From contig JAFZQU010000028.1 of the NCBI GenBank assembly GCA_017620255.1, positions 186,001 through 250,000 on the forward strand: a stretch of DNA of 64,000 nt, read 5' to 3'. The DNA is from Lachnospiraceae bacterium (GTDB taxonomy: Bacteria > Bacillota > Clostridia > Lachnospirales > Lachnospiraceae). The position numbers and the translations under genes are program-made. Within the stretch, counting starts at the first letter, position 1, and every line of letters starts with the position of its first letter. The notes beneath the pieces were generated by a model. It searched no databases. It worked only from the letters and a program-made list of their open reading frames with translations, and was not told the origin of the DNA. Below are positions 18,139-27,544 of this stretch, piece after piece.

Positions 18139-18862
18139 TTTGTTTTTCCTCCGGTGTTTCAGTTTCGGTTTCTATATCTTTTTCTTTTTCGGCTGCATCC
18201 ACATCGATCTCGGGTTTGCCGAAAATATAGGTCTTGCGCTCATTATGATGGATGAGACGTTTGATGTTTTCCCGATGCCTCAACATGGCAAGCACAAACA
18301 GGAACGCAAAGACCAGGTAAAACTCATTCAGATAGGCTCTCGCATGTTCCGCGGGAAATCCGAAATATCCCATTTCCCCGAACACAACGATCTCGATCGC
18401 AAGCGTCACATAGACAAGAATAGAACCAAGCGATACAAAATTGGTCAAAAAGAACGTCGTAAAGAACGTGATGACACCGAATAGAACAAACACAGGTCCG
18501 AGTGAGATCACAAAGCCCGCCGTGGATGCGATCCCTTTTCCGCCCCGGAACTTCATATAGACAGGATAATTATGTCCGAGGATCGTTCCGGCTGCCGCAT
18601 ACAGCTGCAGGAGACGGATATGATCTGCATAAGTGGTATGAAACAGCAGATATATGATCTCTACGGCAAGAATGCACTTCAGCGCATCCCCTAAGAAAAC
18701 GAGGATACCGTATTTTGCACCCATCGTTCTTAAGACGTTGGTCGTGCCGGCATTTTTACTTCCGTACTGCCGGATATCGATCCCTTTGATCTTTCCGATG
18801 ATGAAACCGGTCTGGATCAGGCCGCAGGCATATCCGATCAGAAGACAGATGATACGTTCCAC
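18131..18862 (-). CDS. plsY: glycerol-3-phosphate acyltransferase PlsY
   Basis: This 243-residue membrane protein transfers acyl groups from acyl-phosphate to glycerol-3-phosphate. The conserved motifs are visible: the GSKNAGTTNVLR segment near residue 35, the GGKG motif near residue 107, and several transmembrane segments. PlsY is usually about 200 residues; here the last 30 or so form an acidic Glu/Thr/Lys tail that is probably cytoplasmic. The start is GTG, overlapping the der stop by one base (TAGTG), with GAGGTG upstream. It shares a transcription unit with gpsA and der. Confidence 0.95.
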   Translation of the reverse strand: MERIICLLIGYACGLIQTGFIIGKIKGIDIRQYGSKNAGTTNVLRTMGAKYGILVFLGDALKCILAVEIIYLLFHTTYADHIRLLQLYAAAGTILGHNYPVYMKFRGGKGIASTAGFVISLGPVFVLFGVITFFTTFFLTNFVSLGSILVYVTLAIEIVVFGEMGYFGFPAEHARAYLNEFYLVFAFLFVLAMLRHRENIKRLIHHNERKTYIFGKPEIDVDAAEKEKDIETETETPEEKQNG

Positions 18863-20184
18863 TATTTTTCACCTCTTTCACGGATAATGAAACGCAGGGG
18901 CGTCCCCTTAAACCCGAACGCTTCCCGGATCTTGTTCTCGATGTATCTTGTATAACTGAAATGCATCAGGTTCTTATCATTCACAAAGATCACAAACGTG
19001 GGCGGTTTCACGCTGACCTGTGTCATATAGAACAGTTTCAGCCTCTTGCCCTTGTCGCTTGGCGGCTGCTGCATCGAAACGGCTTCCGCCATGATCTCGT
19101 TGAGCACGCCCGTCTGGATGCGCAGTGCATGATTTTCAATAACGGTATCGATCAGGTCATAAAGCTTGTTGATCCTCTGGCCGCTCTTCGCGGAGATAAA
19201 GATCAGTTCCGCATAGGGCATGAAGGAAAGCGTATTGCGGATCTTCTCCTCATACCGGTAGATCGTCTTGTCGTTTTTCTCAACGGCATCCCATTTATTG
19301 ACGGCAATGATCACGCCTTTTCCGCTTTCATGCGCGATCCCCGCGATCTTTGCTTCCTGCTCGGTCACGCCTTCCACGGCGTCGATCATCAGGATCACGA
19401 CATTGGAACGTTCAATGGCGCCGACCGTCCGGACGACCATATACTTTTCGAGTTCCTCTTTGACATTCTTTTTACGGCGAAGGCCTGCTGTATCAATGAA
19501 GATGTATTCGCGTCCGTTGTGCTTGACGGGCGTATCGATCGCATCTCTGGTCGTACCTGCAATATCCGATACGATCACGCGGTCTTCTCCGATCAGTTTG
19601 TTGAGCAGGGAAGATTTGCCGACATTCGGTTTGCCGACAATGGCGATCTTCGGTGTATCGTCCTCTTCCTCCTCTTTGGATGACTTCGGAAAATGAGAGA
19701 TCACACGGTCGAGCATATCCCCGAGACCGAGTTTGCCGGATGCCGAGATCGGAACCGGTACCCCGATCCCCAGATTGTAGAATTCATATGTGTCGTTCCC
19801 GAATTTCTCGAAATTATCGACTTTATTGACAACAAGTACCACACTTTTATGCGAGCGCCTGAGCATGTCCGCCACCTTGGAATCCGCATCCTGCAGTCCC
19901 TGTCTGACATCCACCATGAAAATGATCACATCCGCCGTATCAATGGCGATCTGTGCCTGTTCCCGCATCTTGGACAAGATGATATCCTTGCTGTCAGGCT
20001 CGATCCCGCCCGTATCGATCAGGGTAAACGTCGTATCAAGCCAGTTGACCTGTGCATAGATCCTGTCCCTGGTAATGCCCGGAGTATCTTTAACAATGCT
20101 GATCCGTTCCCCGGCCAGCGCATTAAACAATGTGGATTTTCCAACGTTGGGCCGTCCGACGATGGCCACGATCGGTTTACTCAT
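18862..20184 (-). CDS. der: ribosome biogenesis GTPase Der (EngA)
   Basis: The 440-residue protein has the two tandem GTPase domains that define Der, needed for 50S subunit assembly. P-loops [10 protein letters not shown] (residue 10) and [10 protein letters not shown] (about residue 185), the matching NKVD and NKWD base-recognition motifs, and a KH-like C-terminal domain are seen. The position between a DUF512 radical SAM gene and plsY-gpsA is a common clostridial order. A ribosome site GAGGAA precedes the ATG. Confidence 0.97.
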   Translation of the reverse strand: MSKPIVAIVGRPNVGKSTLFNALAGERISIVKDTPGITRDRIYAQVNWLDTTFTLIDTGGIEPDSKDIILSKMREQAQIAIDTADVIIFMVDVRQGLQDADSKVADMLRRSHKSVVLVVNKVDNFEKFGNDTYEFYNLGIGVPVPISASGKLGLGDMLDRVISHFPKSSKEEEEDDTPKIAIVGKPNVGKSSLLNKLIGEDRVIVSDIAGTTRDAIDTPVKHNGREYIFIDTAGLRRKKNVKEELEKYMVVRTVGAIERSNVVILMIDAVEGVTEQEAKIAGIAHESGKGVIIAVNKWDAVEKNDKTIYRYEEKIRNTLSFMPYAELIFISAKSGQRINKLYDLIDTVIENHALRIQTGVLNEIMAEAVSMQQPPSDKGKRLKLFYMTQVSVKPPTFVIFVNDKNLMHFSYTRYIENKIREAFGFKGTPLRFIIRERGEK

Positions 20185-20190
20185 AGTTCC

Positions 20191-21525
20191 TCACCGCGAT
20201 AACAGATTTCCGCTGATTTTCTCTACAAAATCCCATCCGCTTGATTTTACAATATCTGTTTTTACTTGTAAAGTTCTTTCAAGGTCGCAAAGGCGCATAT
20301 CATCTAGCAAAATCTCCTCATCGGCCTTCAGGATATTACCCGGTAAAAAGAGAGTCTGCCCGAGTTCTTTTCCCTGTAGCTGCGCCACGATATCCTGCCC
20401 GGTAAGGAGCCCTGAAACAGTGATGCGTTCTCCGAAAAAATCATTGCGGATCGCATAGACATGCACCGTCAGTTTCGGGAACCTCTCCATCAGGCGGTCA
20501 CATAGTTTCTTTACCGTCGGATACACGAGCATACCCGTTGCGATACTGACTGTCCTCTTCTTTGCAAAAAACCTCTTTTGACGCGCATTTTCCATGGCTT
20601 CTTCAAACTCATCCAGCAGAAGCCTCAACATCCCCACACCGTTTTCCAGCTGCAGATAGCCGTCATAGGTGTCGGCAGCAGGCAGTTCCCTGCCTGTGAG
20701 CAGATAGAATTCATCAGAAGCATGGATAAAATGTGTGCCGTATTTGGAATACAGGTCAGCCTGACAGGTGTGTATTATTTCAAGCACCTCTTCCGCATCC
20801 GCACGTTCAAACGGGTCCAGCGGATACAGCCCGTCCCTGTATTTCGTGATCCCGACCGGCACAACGGATACGCTTTCCATATGCGGCAGATATGCGGATA
20901 AGTCCCCGATGCTCTTCTTCAGCTGTTCCCCGTCGTTTATGCCCTTACAGAGCACGATCTGGCCGTTCATTTTGATCTCGGCATCATATAAACGCTGTAT
21001 CTTTTTCAATGCTTCTCCGGCAAACCGGTTGTGGAGCATTTTACAGCGGAGTTCCGGATCTGTGGTATGAACGGATATGTTGATGGGTGATAAATGATAA
21101 TGGATGATCCTGTCGATGTCATGATCACTCATATTGGTCAGCGTCACGTAATTTCCCTGCAGAAAGGAAAGCCGTGAATCGTCGTCTTTGAAATAAAGAG
21201 TCTCCCGCATGCCGGGCGGATTCTGGTCGATAAAACAGAAAATGCAGCGGTTCGCACAGGACCTGTAGCGGTCCATGAAACCGTTTTCGAAGACAAGTCC
21301 CAAGTCCTCGTCTTCGTTTTTTTCAACATGAAAAGATACCTCCGCGCCGTCTTCCGCTTTCCGGATCAGAACATCCACGGACGTATCTTCCACAAGGAAT
21401 TGATAATCAAAAATATCTTCTACCGGTTTCCCGTTCAGTTGTATGAGTCGGTCGCCTGATGCAACAGGATACGAAGCGATCGGTGATCCCGTGACAACAG
21501 CCGTGATCAGATGCTCTTTTTCCAT
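20191..21525 (-). CDS. PDZ-like, radical SAM, DUF512 protein
   Basis: The 444-residue protein has an N-terminal PDZ-like segment (GDRLIQLNGKPVEDI), then a radical SAM-like cluster motif CANRCIFCF (CX3CX2C, about residue 90) and a C-terminal DUF512 region. It is regularly found next to der in clostridia, and its reaction is not known to me. The start has no recognisable ribosome site. The ATG lies three bases after the dUTPase stop, so translation probably depends on re-initiation after the upstream gene. Confidence 0.85.
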   Translation of the reverse strand: MEKEHLITAVVTGSPIASYPVASGDRLIQLNGKPVEDIFDYQFLVEDTSVDVLIRKAEDGAEVSFHVEKNEDEDLGLVFENGFMDRYRSCANRCIFCFIDQNPPGMRETLYFKDDDSRLSFLQGNYVTLTNMSDHDIDRIIHYHLSPINISVHTTDPELRCKMLHNRFAGEALKKIQRLYDAEIKMNGQIVLCKGINDGEQLKKSIGDLSAYLPHMESVSVVPVGITKYRDGLYPLDPFERADAEEVLEIIHTCQADLYSKYGTHFIHASDEFYLLTGRELPAADTYDGYLQLENGVGMLRLLLDEFEEAMENARQKRFFAKKRTVSIATGMLVYPTVKKLCDRLMERFPKLTVHVYAIRNDFFGERITVSGLLTGQDIVAQLQGKELGQTLFLPGNILKADEEILLDDMRLCDLERTLQVKTDIVKSSGWDFVEKISGNLLSR

Positions 21526-21528
21526 AAA

Positions 21529-22035
21529 CTAACTGGTTGAACCAAACCCTCCGTTGCGCACCGCATATACATCATCATCCACCGTGATCCCGTATTCCAC
21601 AAAGATCCCCTGCATAAAACCGGAGCCTGCCTGCAGGTGGATGGTGCGTCCTTCGTTCGTGTCGTTGGTGATCTTGGAGAAAATATGCCCTTCGTTGTCG
21701 GAAGCATAATAATCGCTGTCAATGATCCCGACGGTGTTGTTGAGCTGCAGCCTGTATTTAAAGCCAAGGCCTGAGCGCGGATAGAGTTTTAACACCCAGC
21801 CTTCTTCCATCCGCACACGGATCCCTGTCGGGATCTTGACGGTTTCGCCGGGATTCAGTGTCAGATCGATCGGGCAGAAAAAATCATACCCCGCACTGCC
21901 TGCCGTTGCACGCCTCGGAAGCATGATCCCGTCATAGATCGCTGCGATCTCACTGTCCGTGGATCCGAAGCAGTCCTTCCATCCGTTATAAAACTGACCG
22001 TATGATACTTTTTCAAACTGAGCTATGCGGCGCAT
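21529..22035 (-). CDS. dut: dUTP diphosphatase
   Basis: The 168-residue protein shows all five trimeric dUTPase motifs in order: AGYDFFC, PRSGLGF, NTVGIIDSDY with the catalytic Asp, AGSGFMQGIF, and the C-terminal arm NGGFGSTS. The enzyme hydrolyses dUTP to dUMP, keeping uracil out of DNA and feeding dTMP synthesis. An N-terminal extension of about 40 residues precedes motif I. The gene follows nrdG, consistent with deoxynucleotide supply. Confidence 0.95.
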   Translation of the reverse strand: MRRIAQFEKVSYGQFYNGWKDCFGSTDSEIAAIYDGIMLPRRATAGSAGYDFFCPIDLTLNPGETVKIPTGIRVRMEEGWVLKLYPRSGLGFKYRLQLNNTVGIIDSDYYASDNEGHIFSKITNDTNEGRTIHLQAGSGFMQGIFVEYGITVDDDVYAVRNGGFGSTS

Positions 22036-22060
22036 ATCCTGACCTCACCTTATCTGTGAT

Positions 22061-22645
22061 CTATGCATGACAGGAATTGATGTTATCATCCTGTTTTTCC
22101 AAAGTACATGTCTGTACACCGGCTGTGTACTGTCCGTCGTAGTAATCGGCGCAGTGCAGGACGGGAGTCAGCGGATCAGACGATGCAAGGGTAGCCTTTA
22201 CATCGATCACCCTCTGGTTGGCACTTCCCTTCCAGAGCAGTTTCACATCCTTCGTTTCTTCTTCAAACTCGCCGTCGACCAAAACATCGACATAGCGAAT
22301 AAAGGGCAGTTTCCAAATCTCTTCCCAGCTGCTTCCGGTATAGAGCCAGATCGTTTTGTCCGGGTACTTCTCCCTGATCTCATCGATCAGTTCGCGAACG
22401 CCTGTTAAATTGGCCGTATGCAAAGGGTCTCCGCCGCTGAATGTGATGCCGGATATATAGGGAAGATCCAGCTGTTCGAAGATCTCCTTCTTGGCATCTT
22501 CATCAAAAGGCAGTCCGCCTTCCGGATCCCAGGTGATCGGATTCTGACAGCCTTTGCAGTTGTGGGAACAGCCCGACAGCCACAGTACCACACGCAGGCC
22601 GTCACCGTTGAGCATGTCGGCCTTGGTAATATTATGGTATCTCAT
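22061..22645 (-). CDS. nrdG: anaerobic ribonucleotide reductase activating protein
   Basis: The 194-residue radical SAM enzyme makes the glycyl radical on NrdD. The cluster motif CSHNCKGCQNP (CX3CX2C) is at residues 26-36, and a SAM-binding SGGDPL follows near residue 72. It starts two bases after the nrdD stop, the normal order for this pair. The ribosome site is weak, so coupling to nrdD translation is likely. Confidence 0.96.
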   Translation of the reverse strand: MRYHNITKADMLNGDGLRVVLWLSGCSHNCKGCQNPITWDPEGGLPFDEDAKKEIFEQLDLPYISGITFSGGDPLHTANLTGVRELIDEIREKYPDKTIWLYTGSSWEEIWKLPFIRYVDVLVDGEFEEETKDVKLLWKGSANQRVIDVKATLASSDPLTPVLHCADYYDGQYTAGVQTCTLEKQDDNINSCHA

Positions 22646-22647
22646 GG

Positions 22648-24828
22648 CTACATGCTCTTCCTTTCCGCGATCTCGACCATCTTCGCTTCATTCAGTCTGG
22701 TATCGCCGTGTACGCGTGAATAGGAAAGATATCCGTTCATGCGGTCGATCTTGGTCAGGTTCCTGCTTCCGCATTTCGGGCAGACATCCATCTCCAGTTC
22801 CTGATGTCCGCAGTCATCGCAATAGGCAAGCGACATATTGACGCCTTCATAGAAGCCCATTTCCATTGCCCTGCGGATCAGCGTCTTGATCGCTTCGAGG
22901 TTATAATCGATCGGATATTTCACATACTGTATCTTGCCGCCGTTACACAGCTCCCAGAACCTGCCTTCCAGATCCTGCTTTTCGATCGGCGTGATGTCTT
23001 CCGTTACGTGACAGTGGAAACTGTTGGATACATATTCACGGTCGGATACGCCTTCAATGATGCCGTATTTGGCGCGGAACTGTTTGACCTGCAGGCCGCA
23101 CAGGCTCTCGGCAGGTGTTCCGTAGATCGCATACAGATTACCGTCTTCTTCTTTAAACTGTGCGATCTTCTGATTGATATGTTCAAGGACTTCGAGCGCA
23201 AACGCGCCGTCCTCCACGAGTGATTTCCCGTTATAGAGTTCCTGCAGTTCATTGAATGCGGTGATCCCGAACGAGGCGGTCGCATATTTGAGCAGCGGTT
23301 TGATCTTATCCGTCAGTTTCAGATGTCCCTGGTAGAAGCCGCCTTCGCAGTATGCAAGAGGGTTCGTGGATGCACGCATTTCCCCAAGGTATGCGTAGGT
23401 CCTGATATGTAAGCCCCTGATCAGCTCGAGGTAATAATCGAGCACCTCGTAGAAATCCCTGCTCTCATGACGCGCCTTGGCTAAGATCATGGGGAGGTGC
23501 AGGGAGATCGCGCCGATATTGAACCGGCCGACAAATACAGGCACATCGTCATCATCCGCGGGATGCATGCCGCCTCTTTCATACCAGGGTGACAAAAACG
23601 CCCTGCAGCCCATCGGCGAGATGATCTTGCCGTACCGTTTATACATGCTGGCGATATAGCCTTTTCCGGTCAGGCTCAGCCAGTCGGGATACATGGATTT
23701 GGAAGAACAGCGTACACCGGCTTCGAAAACATCCTCGAGTTCCTTCCCGGGTCCGTGCAGGTTCTCGTCATACAGGAATACGATCTTCGGGAAGAGAACG
23801 GGTTTCTTGCATTCCTCCTTGCCCTGTCCCTTGCGTCTGACGTTTAAGAGCTGGATCGTTGCCATCTTCTCGAAACGGCTCGTTCCGGTTCCGGCCGTGA
23901 CCGTGATAAACGGATAATCGCCGCGCGAACTTGCAACGGTATTGAACTTGTATTCCCAGCCCTGGAAACCCTGTTCAAAATCACGCTCGATGTCTTTGAT
24001 CGTCTCCTCCTCGGCACGCTCTTCATCGATGCCGAGTGCGCGGTATTTTTCAAGATACTTCTTGTATGATTTTTCCGCATAGGGTTTCAGGATCGTCTCG
24101 ACGCTTGGGATCGTAAACCCGCCGTACTGCTGGGATGCTGCGGATAAAACGATATCTCCGATCACGTCGAAGGCAACGTCTAAGGTCTTTGGTTCGTTGT
24201 ACCAGATGTTGCCCATCTCAAAACCGCCGGAGAGAACGTTTGCCACATCGAACAGGCAGCAGTTCATCGTATCGCGCCTTGCGGACATATCATGCACATA
24301 GATATAACCGTCGCGGCAGGCCTGGATCTCTTCCGTCGTCATAAAGAACTTCTGGTAAAGTTCTTTGTTCAGCTGGTTAAAGATCAGAGAACGCTTTGTG
24401 GAGACAAGCGCGGAATCCGTGTTGGAATTCTCCTTGTCGCCGATGTACATGATCGACTGGGATTTCTTATAAACATCATCCAGCATCCGGACGAAATCCT
24501 GCTTGTAGTTGCGGTAATCGCGGTAACTCTTGGCCACGATCGGCTTGATATCCTCAAGGACCGTTTCCACGATATTGTGCATGACCGGGATCGGGATCTC
24601 TTCCGCATCCAGCTCGTTCACCTTATCCACAACGCCCTGACAGATCAATTCTTTCTCATGCGGCGTGAATTTGGTCAGGGCACGGTAAGCGCTTTTCCCG
24701 ACCGCATCGATCACCTTCTGCACGTTGAAAGGTTCTCTGGTCCCGTCTTTTTTGATCATTTTGACCGGCCGGTTCGGCTGAAACCTGACCGAGTAATCTT
24801 CGTTGTTGACTTTCTCCTGTGTTTCCAT
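22648..24828 (-). CDS. nrdD: anaerobic ribonucleoside-triphosphate reductase
   Basis: The 726-residue class III enzyme reduces ribonucleoside triphosphates under anoxic conditions. It has an N-terminal ATP-cone regulatory domain (KKDGTREPFNVQKV), a zinc site made of CDDCGH and CPKCGS near the C terminus, and the radical-bearing glycine in RMNGYLSYSR. It lies directly after the WYL regulator gene (two bases apart) and before nrdG, so the regulator may control it. Confidence 0.97.
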   Translation of the reverse strand: METQEKVNNEDYSVRFQPNRPVKMIKKDGTREPFNVQKVIDAVGKSAYRALTKFTPHEKELICQGVVDKVNELDAEEIPIPVMHNIVETVLEDIKPIVAKSYRDYRNYKQDFVRMLDDVYKKSQSIMYIGDKENSNTDSALVSTKRSLIFNQLNKELYQKFFMTTEEIQACRDGYIYVHDMSARRDTMNCCLFDVANVLSGGFEMGNIWYNEPKTLDVAFDVIGDIVLSAASQQYGGFTIPSVETILKPYAEKSYKKYLEKYRALGIDEERAEEETIKDIERDFEQGFQGWEYKFNTVASSRGDYPFITVTAGTGTSRFEKMATIQLLNVRRKGQGKEECKKPVLFPKIVFLYDENLHGPGKELEDVFEAGVRCSSKSMYPDWLSLTGKGYIASMYKRYGKIISPMGCRAFLSPWYERGGMHPADDDDVPVFVGRFNIGAISLHLPMILAKARHESRDFYEVLDYYLELIRGLHIRTYAYLGEMRASTNPLAYCEGGFYQGHLKLTDKIKPLLKYATASFGITAFNELQELYNGKSLVEDGAFALEVLEHINQKIAQFKEEDGNLYAIYGTPAESLCGLQVKQFRAKYGIIEGVSDREYVSNSFHCHVTEDITPIEKQDLEGRFWELCNGGKIQYVKYPIDYNLEAIKTLIRRAMEMGFYEGVNMSLAYCDDCGHQELEMDVCPKCGSRNLTKIDRMNGYLSYSRVHGDTRLNEAKMVEIAERKSM

Positions 24829-24830
24829 CT

Positions 24831-25832
24831 TTATTCTCCTGCTTTTGTTCCGTTGATCTTATTGATCAAAGACAACAGATGCTCTTTGTATTCTTCTGCA
24901 ACCTCCGCCGGGGATACGATCTCGAATTCGCCGCCCAGTCCGCACAGCCATCCGAAGAAATGATTGCTGACTGCGATCTGCGTTCTGACAAGGCAGTGAT
25001 CCAGGCCGTCCGCGCGGATATTGATCTCTTTCCCGAAACGGTCGATCAGGATACCGATCCGGTTCATCGGACAGCGGATCGTCACATCCTGCAGCTTCCC
25101 GCCGAACATCCCGAACATACGCTTTGAATACAGGGCGGGATCGATCTCGATCTCGGGATTCTTGGCATCCTCGTCAAGCACCGTGATGTTCTTCATCTTA
25201 TCGACGCGGAAATGCTTGCAGATGCCGGCTTCCGGATCCCAGGCGACCAGATAGTAGTTCTCGTCATCCCAGAGAAGCGTCTTGGGACTGATCTTATACA
25301 GAGCGCCGTCTCTCCTGACCATCAGGCGTTTGCTCGCGTTCCATTCCATATACTGGAAGGAGATCATCTTTTTATTCTGCAGCGCCATGTGGATCGCATC
25401 GATCTGATACAGCACCTGCTCGTTAACGGTCTTGACCCGGTTGGCCACGCAGACCTGACGGTCCAGTTTCGCGGCATCATAGGAAGATGTCAGCTGTGAC
25501 AGTTTCCTGATCAGTTCTCTCGTCTTCTTCTCGGATATGAACTTGGACGCACTGATCGCATCAACCAGCAGTTTCAGTTCCGCCAGTTCAAACGTACGGG
25601 CGCCGACATAATAGCCCTGGTTCTTCTTTCCGCCGCACTTGATGATGTCCAGGCCGTAAAACGTCAGTTCCTCGAGGTCCGAATAGATACTCTTCCGCTC
25701 CGCATCAATGCCGTACTGAGCAAGCGCATCGATCAGCTGCTGCGTCGACAGGGGATGCTGTTCATCGGTCCTGTTCAGCAGAATATCCATCAACCGTAAC
25801 AGTTTCAGTTTTTGGTTGCCCGTTCTTGCCAT
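24831..25832 (-). CDS. WYL-domain transcriptional regulator
   Basis: The 333-residue protein has an N-terminal helix-turn-helix (STQQLIDALAQYGIDAERKS, residues 24-43) and a central WYL domain, a ligand-sensing fold often tied to nucleotides or DNA damage. The gene leads a same-strand run into nrdD, nrdG and dut, so control of deoxynucleotide synthesis is a reasonable guess. Start: ATG at 25832, with a -10 box six bases upstream and no Shine-Dalgarno sequence, so the transcript is probably leaderless. Confidence 0.88.
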   Translation of the reverse strand: MARTGNQKLKLLRLMDILLNRTDEQHPLSTQQLIDALAQYGIDAERKSIYSDLEELTFYGLDIIKCGGKKNQGYYVGARTFELAELKLLVDAISASKFISEKKTRELIRKLSQLTSSYDAAKLDRQVCVANRVKTVNEQVLYQIDAIHMALQNKKMISFQYMEWNASKRLMVRRDGALYKISPKTLLWDDENYYLVAWDPEAGICKHFRVDKMKNITVLDEDAKNPEIEIDPALYSKRMFGMFGGKLQDVTIRCPMNRIGILIDRFGKEINIRADGLDHCLVRTQIAVSNHFFGWLCGLGGEFEIVSPAEVAEEYKEHLLSLINKINGTKAGE

Positions 25833-25838
25833 ACATTA

Positions 25839-25847
25839 AATATAGCA
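25839..25847 (-). promoter_or_regulatory. extended -10 of WYL gene, predicted leaderless start
   Basis: The minus strand reads TGCTATATT, ending six bases before the ATG of the WYL regulator. A possible -35 (TTGTGG) is 19 bases upstream. No ribosome site lies between. Confidence 0.55.
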
Positions 25848-25873
25848 TATTTTTATAGAAAAACCACAACATA

Positions 25874-25902
25874 TTGATATTTTTTTCCTGTTTTTGTAAA
25901 CT
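25874..25902 (+). promoter_or_regulatory. candidate promoter of the AP2/HNH-like gene
   Basis: TTGATA and TAAACT are separated by 17 bases in the AT-rich gap between the divergent WYL and AP2/HNH-like genes. The predicted start leaves about 30 bases of leader with AAAAGGA eight bases before the ATG. Confidence 0.45.
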
Positions 25903-25937
25903 GTTGTATGTAAAGAAATACCCGAAAAGGATCGGAA

Positions 25938-26717
25938 ATGTCCAAAGCAGGCGTATATAAAACAAGTAAAAAAAACGGCGAGATCTATTACCGCTCTTCT
26001 TTTACCTTCCGGAACAAACACATCAGTCTCGGAAGCTTTCCGAAAGAGGCGCAGGCAAACAGGGCTTACCGCGAGGCAAAGAAGCTTGCGGATTCATCCC
26101 TGACGATCCTGGATTATCAGGAAGAGAAATATAAGCTTCCGTTTGAAAAATACGTTTCCATCGTCAATTTCCGTGATAACGGCGTCTATTTTGCCAATCC
26201 GATCTACTTGCGGAAACGCTATTTTGAATATTATTTTTCCAAGACCCTCTGCTATAAGTTCGATATCGACGATCTGTTCTATTTTGCAGGGCATAAGATC
26301 TCAAGGCGCGGCAACCATCTCTTCGTTGCCGATTACGGGATGCAGGTGAATTTCCTGCACCGTTACGGGATCAAGAGCCATGCCGTAGCTGACAGGGATT
26401 ACCGGTTTATCAACGGGGATCCTACAGATTTCAGATATGAAAATATCGAGATCATCAATCCGTATTACGGGGTACAGATGATCCGTAAAGACGGGGATGT
26501 CAGATATAAGTCTACCATCCTCATCAACGGCACATATGTGATCGGCTATTATGACACGCCGGAACTGGCAGCCATTGCTTACAACAAAGCGGTCGACAGG
26601 CTTTCCAAACGGCCCGGGCACAGGGAATACCGCCAGAATTACATCGAATCCCTTACCCCCAGAGAATATGCCGATCTCTACGGTCAGATCAGGATATCAA
26701 ACAGACTTCCGAAATAA
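25938..26717 (+). CDS. AP2-like DNA-binding protein with decayed HNH core
   Basis: The 259-residue protein has an AP2-like segment at each end. Residues 5-50 contain YYRSSFTFRNKHISLGSF and AYREAKKLA, and residues 180-230 contain RYKSTILINGTYVIGYYDT and AYNKAVDRLS. Between them a segment around 135-175 resembles the HNH nuclease core of phage and homing endonucleases, yet the usual DHINGD reads YRFINGD and the later DNR reads DFR, so catalytic residues seem lost. I infer a former mobile endonuclease retained as a DNA-binding protein. It is the only plus-strand gene for several kilobases and ends at a strong bidirectional terminator. Function unknown. Confidence 0.65.
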   Translation: MSKAGVYKTSKKNGEIYYRSSFTFRNKHISLGSFPKEAQANRAYREAKKLADSSLTILDYQEEKYKLPFEKYVSIVNFRDNGVYFANPIYLRKRYFEYYFSKTLCYKFDIDDLFYFAGHKISRRGNHLFVADYGMQVNFLHRYGIKSHAVADRDYRFINGDPTDFRYENIEIINPYYGVQMIRKDGDVRYKSTILINGTYVIGYYDTPELAAIAYNKAVDRLSKRPGHREYRQNYIESLTPREYADLYGQIRISNRLPK

Positions 26718-26722
26718 AAAAA

Positions 26723-26747
26723 CCTCTGCAGATGACCTGCAGAGGTT
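26723..26747. terminator. bidirectional Rho-independent terminator
   Basis: ACCTCTGCAG and CTGCAGAGGT form a ten-base-pair stem around a five-base loop, flanked by A-rich sequence on one side and TTTT on the other. It lies between the convergent AP2/HNH-like gene and the SleB-like gene and can serve both. Confidence 0.85.
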
Positions 26748-26762
26748 TTGATCTTATTCGTA

Positions 26763-27410
26763 TTATTTATAGAAAGAATGATTTCCGTAACGGAACAGGA
26801 ATTCATAATCGCCCCAGATGGTTGCAGCACTCTTTTGGAAATACAGAGCTCCCTGCGATGCATCTTCGCCGCTCAGTGCTCTGATCACGGCTTCTTTGGC
26901 TTCATCTGTGGGTTCTGCGCTGTAAAAGGCACCTGTCATGACCGGATCAAACTGTCCGGGTGAAAGGATCACTTCCTCAACTGTATCGGGGAAAATATCG
27001 GATTTCACACGGTTCATGACCACATTCGCGATCAGCATCTGTCCTTCCACATCTTCGGAACCTGCTTCCGTAGTAACGATCCTGCAAAGCATGTCATATT
27101 CTTCCATGGAAACCGGAAGATCATGATTTTCATTCACACTCACTACTTCAAGGGTCCGGTCGATGTTGATCCCGGGTGTTTCCACACCCTCGCTCAGCTT
27201 GGTGCTGATGTTATAAACTTCAGGATCTTCTGCTTCTTTTTCTGCAGCATTCACACGGTTGCCGCGTGAAAAGAAATCGCTGTTAAAGGGTTCGAGGTAG
27301 AAGCTGACGCTTAAGATCACCGATCCGACAAGCACGCCGATCACCCATAAATGGGTGTCTTTAGACACGACTGAAAGGAAATCCCGTGCCCGGCTAAACT
27401 TCGATTTCAT
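26763..27410 (-). CDS. cell wall hydrolase, SleB/CwlJ-like
   Basis: The 215-residue protein has one membrane helix at about residues 22-40 and a C-terminal hydrolase domain of the SleB/CwlJ family. Marks are IVTTEAGSEDVEGQMLIANVVMNR with the catalytic Glu near residue 117, and GALYFQ. SleB-type enzymes are lytic transglycosylase-like and cut spore cortex, but vegetative homologues exist, so sporulation is not implied. A good promoter and GGAGAG precede the start. The next gene upstream also encodes a membrane-anchored protein of cell wall type. Confidence 0.87.
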   Translation of the reverse strand: MKSKFSRARDFLSVVSKDTHLWVIGVLVGSVILSVSFYLEPFNSDFFSRGNRVNAAEKEAEDPEVYNISTKLSEGVETPGINIDRTLEVVSVNENHDLPVSMEEYDMLCRIVTTEAGSEDVEGQMLIANVVMNRVKSDIFPDTVEEVILSPGQFDPVMTGAFYSAEPTDEAKEAVIRALSGEDASQGALYFQKSAATIWGDYEFLFRYGNHSFYK

Positions 27411-27471
27411 AAACTCTCCTTCCCCTCTTCCACTGCTTCCCCCAAAACAATGGCGAGGTTTCGCATTAGAG

Positions 27472-27499
27472 ATTATAGCACATAGAAATAATTTTTCAA
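27472..27499 (-). promoter_or_regulatory. promoter of the SleB-like gene
   Basis: TTGAAA and TATAAT are separated by 16 bases on the minus strand, with a TGC extension before the -10. The predicted leader is about 55 bases. Confidence 0.7.
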
Positions 27500-27544
27500 T
27501 GTTTTTTTACAAATTTGATAAAAAAATATTACCAAAATATTACA

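Noticed and set aside
18961-19683. 240-codon plus-strand open frame opposite der
   Set aside because: Shadow of der; composition is that of antisense sequence.
26763-27410. Evidence for sporulation from a SleB-like hydrolase
   Set aside because: Family members also act in vegetative cells and no other sporulation gene is seen here.
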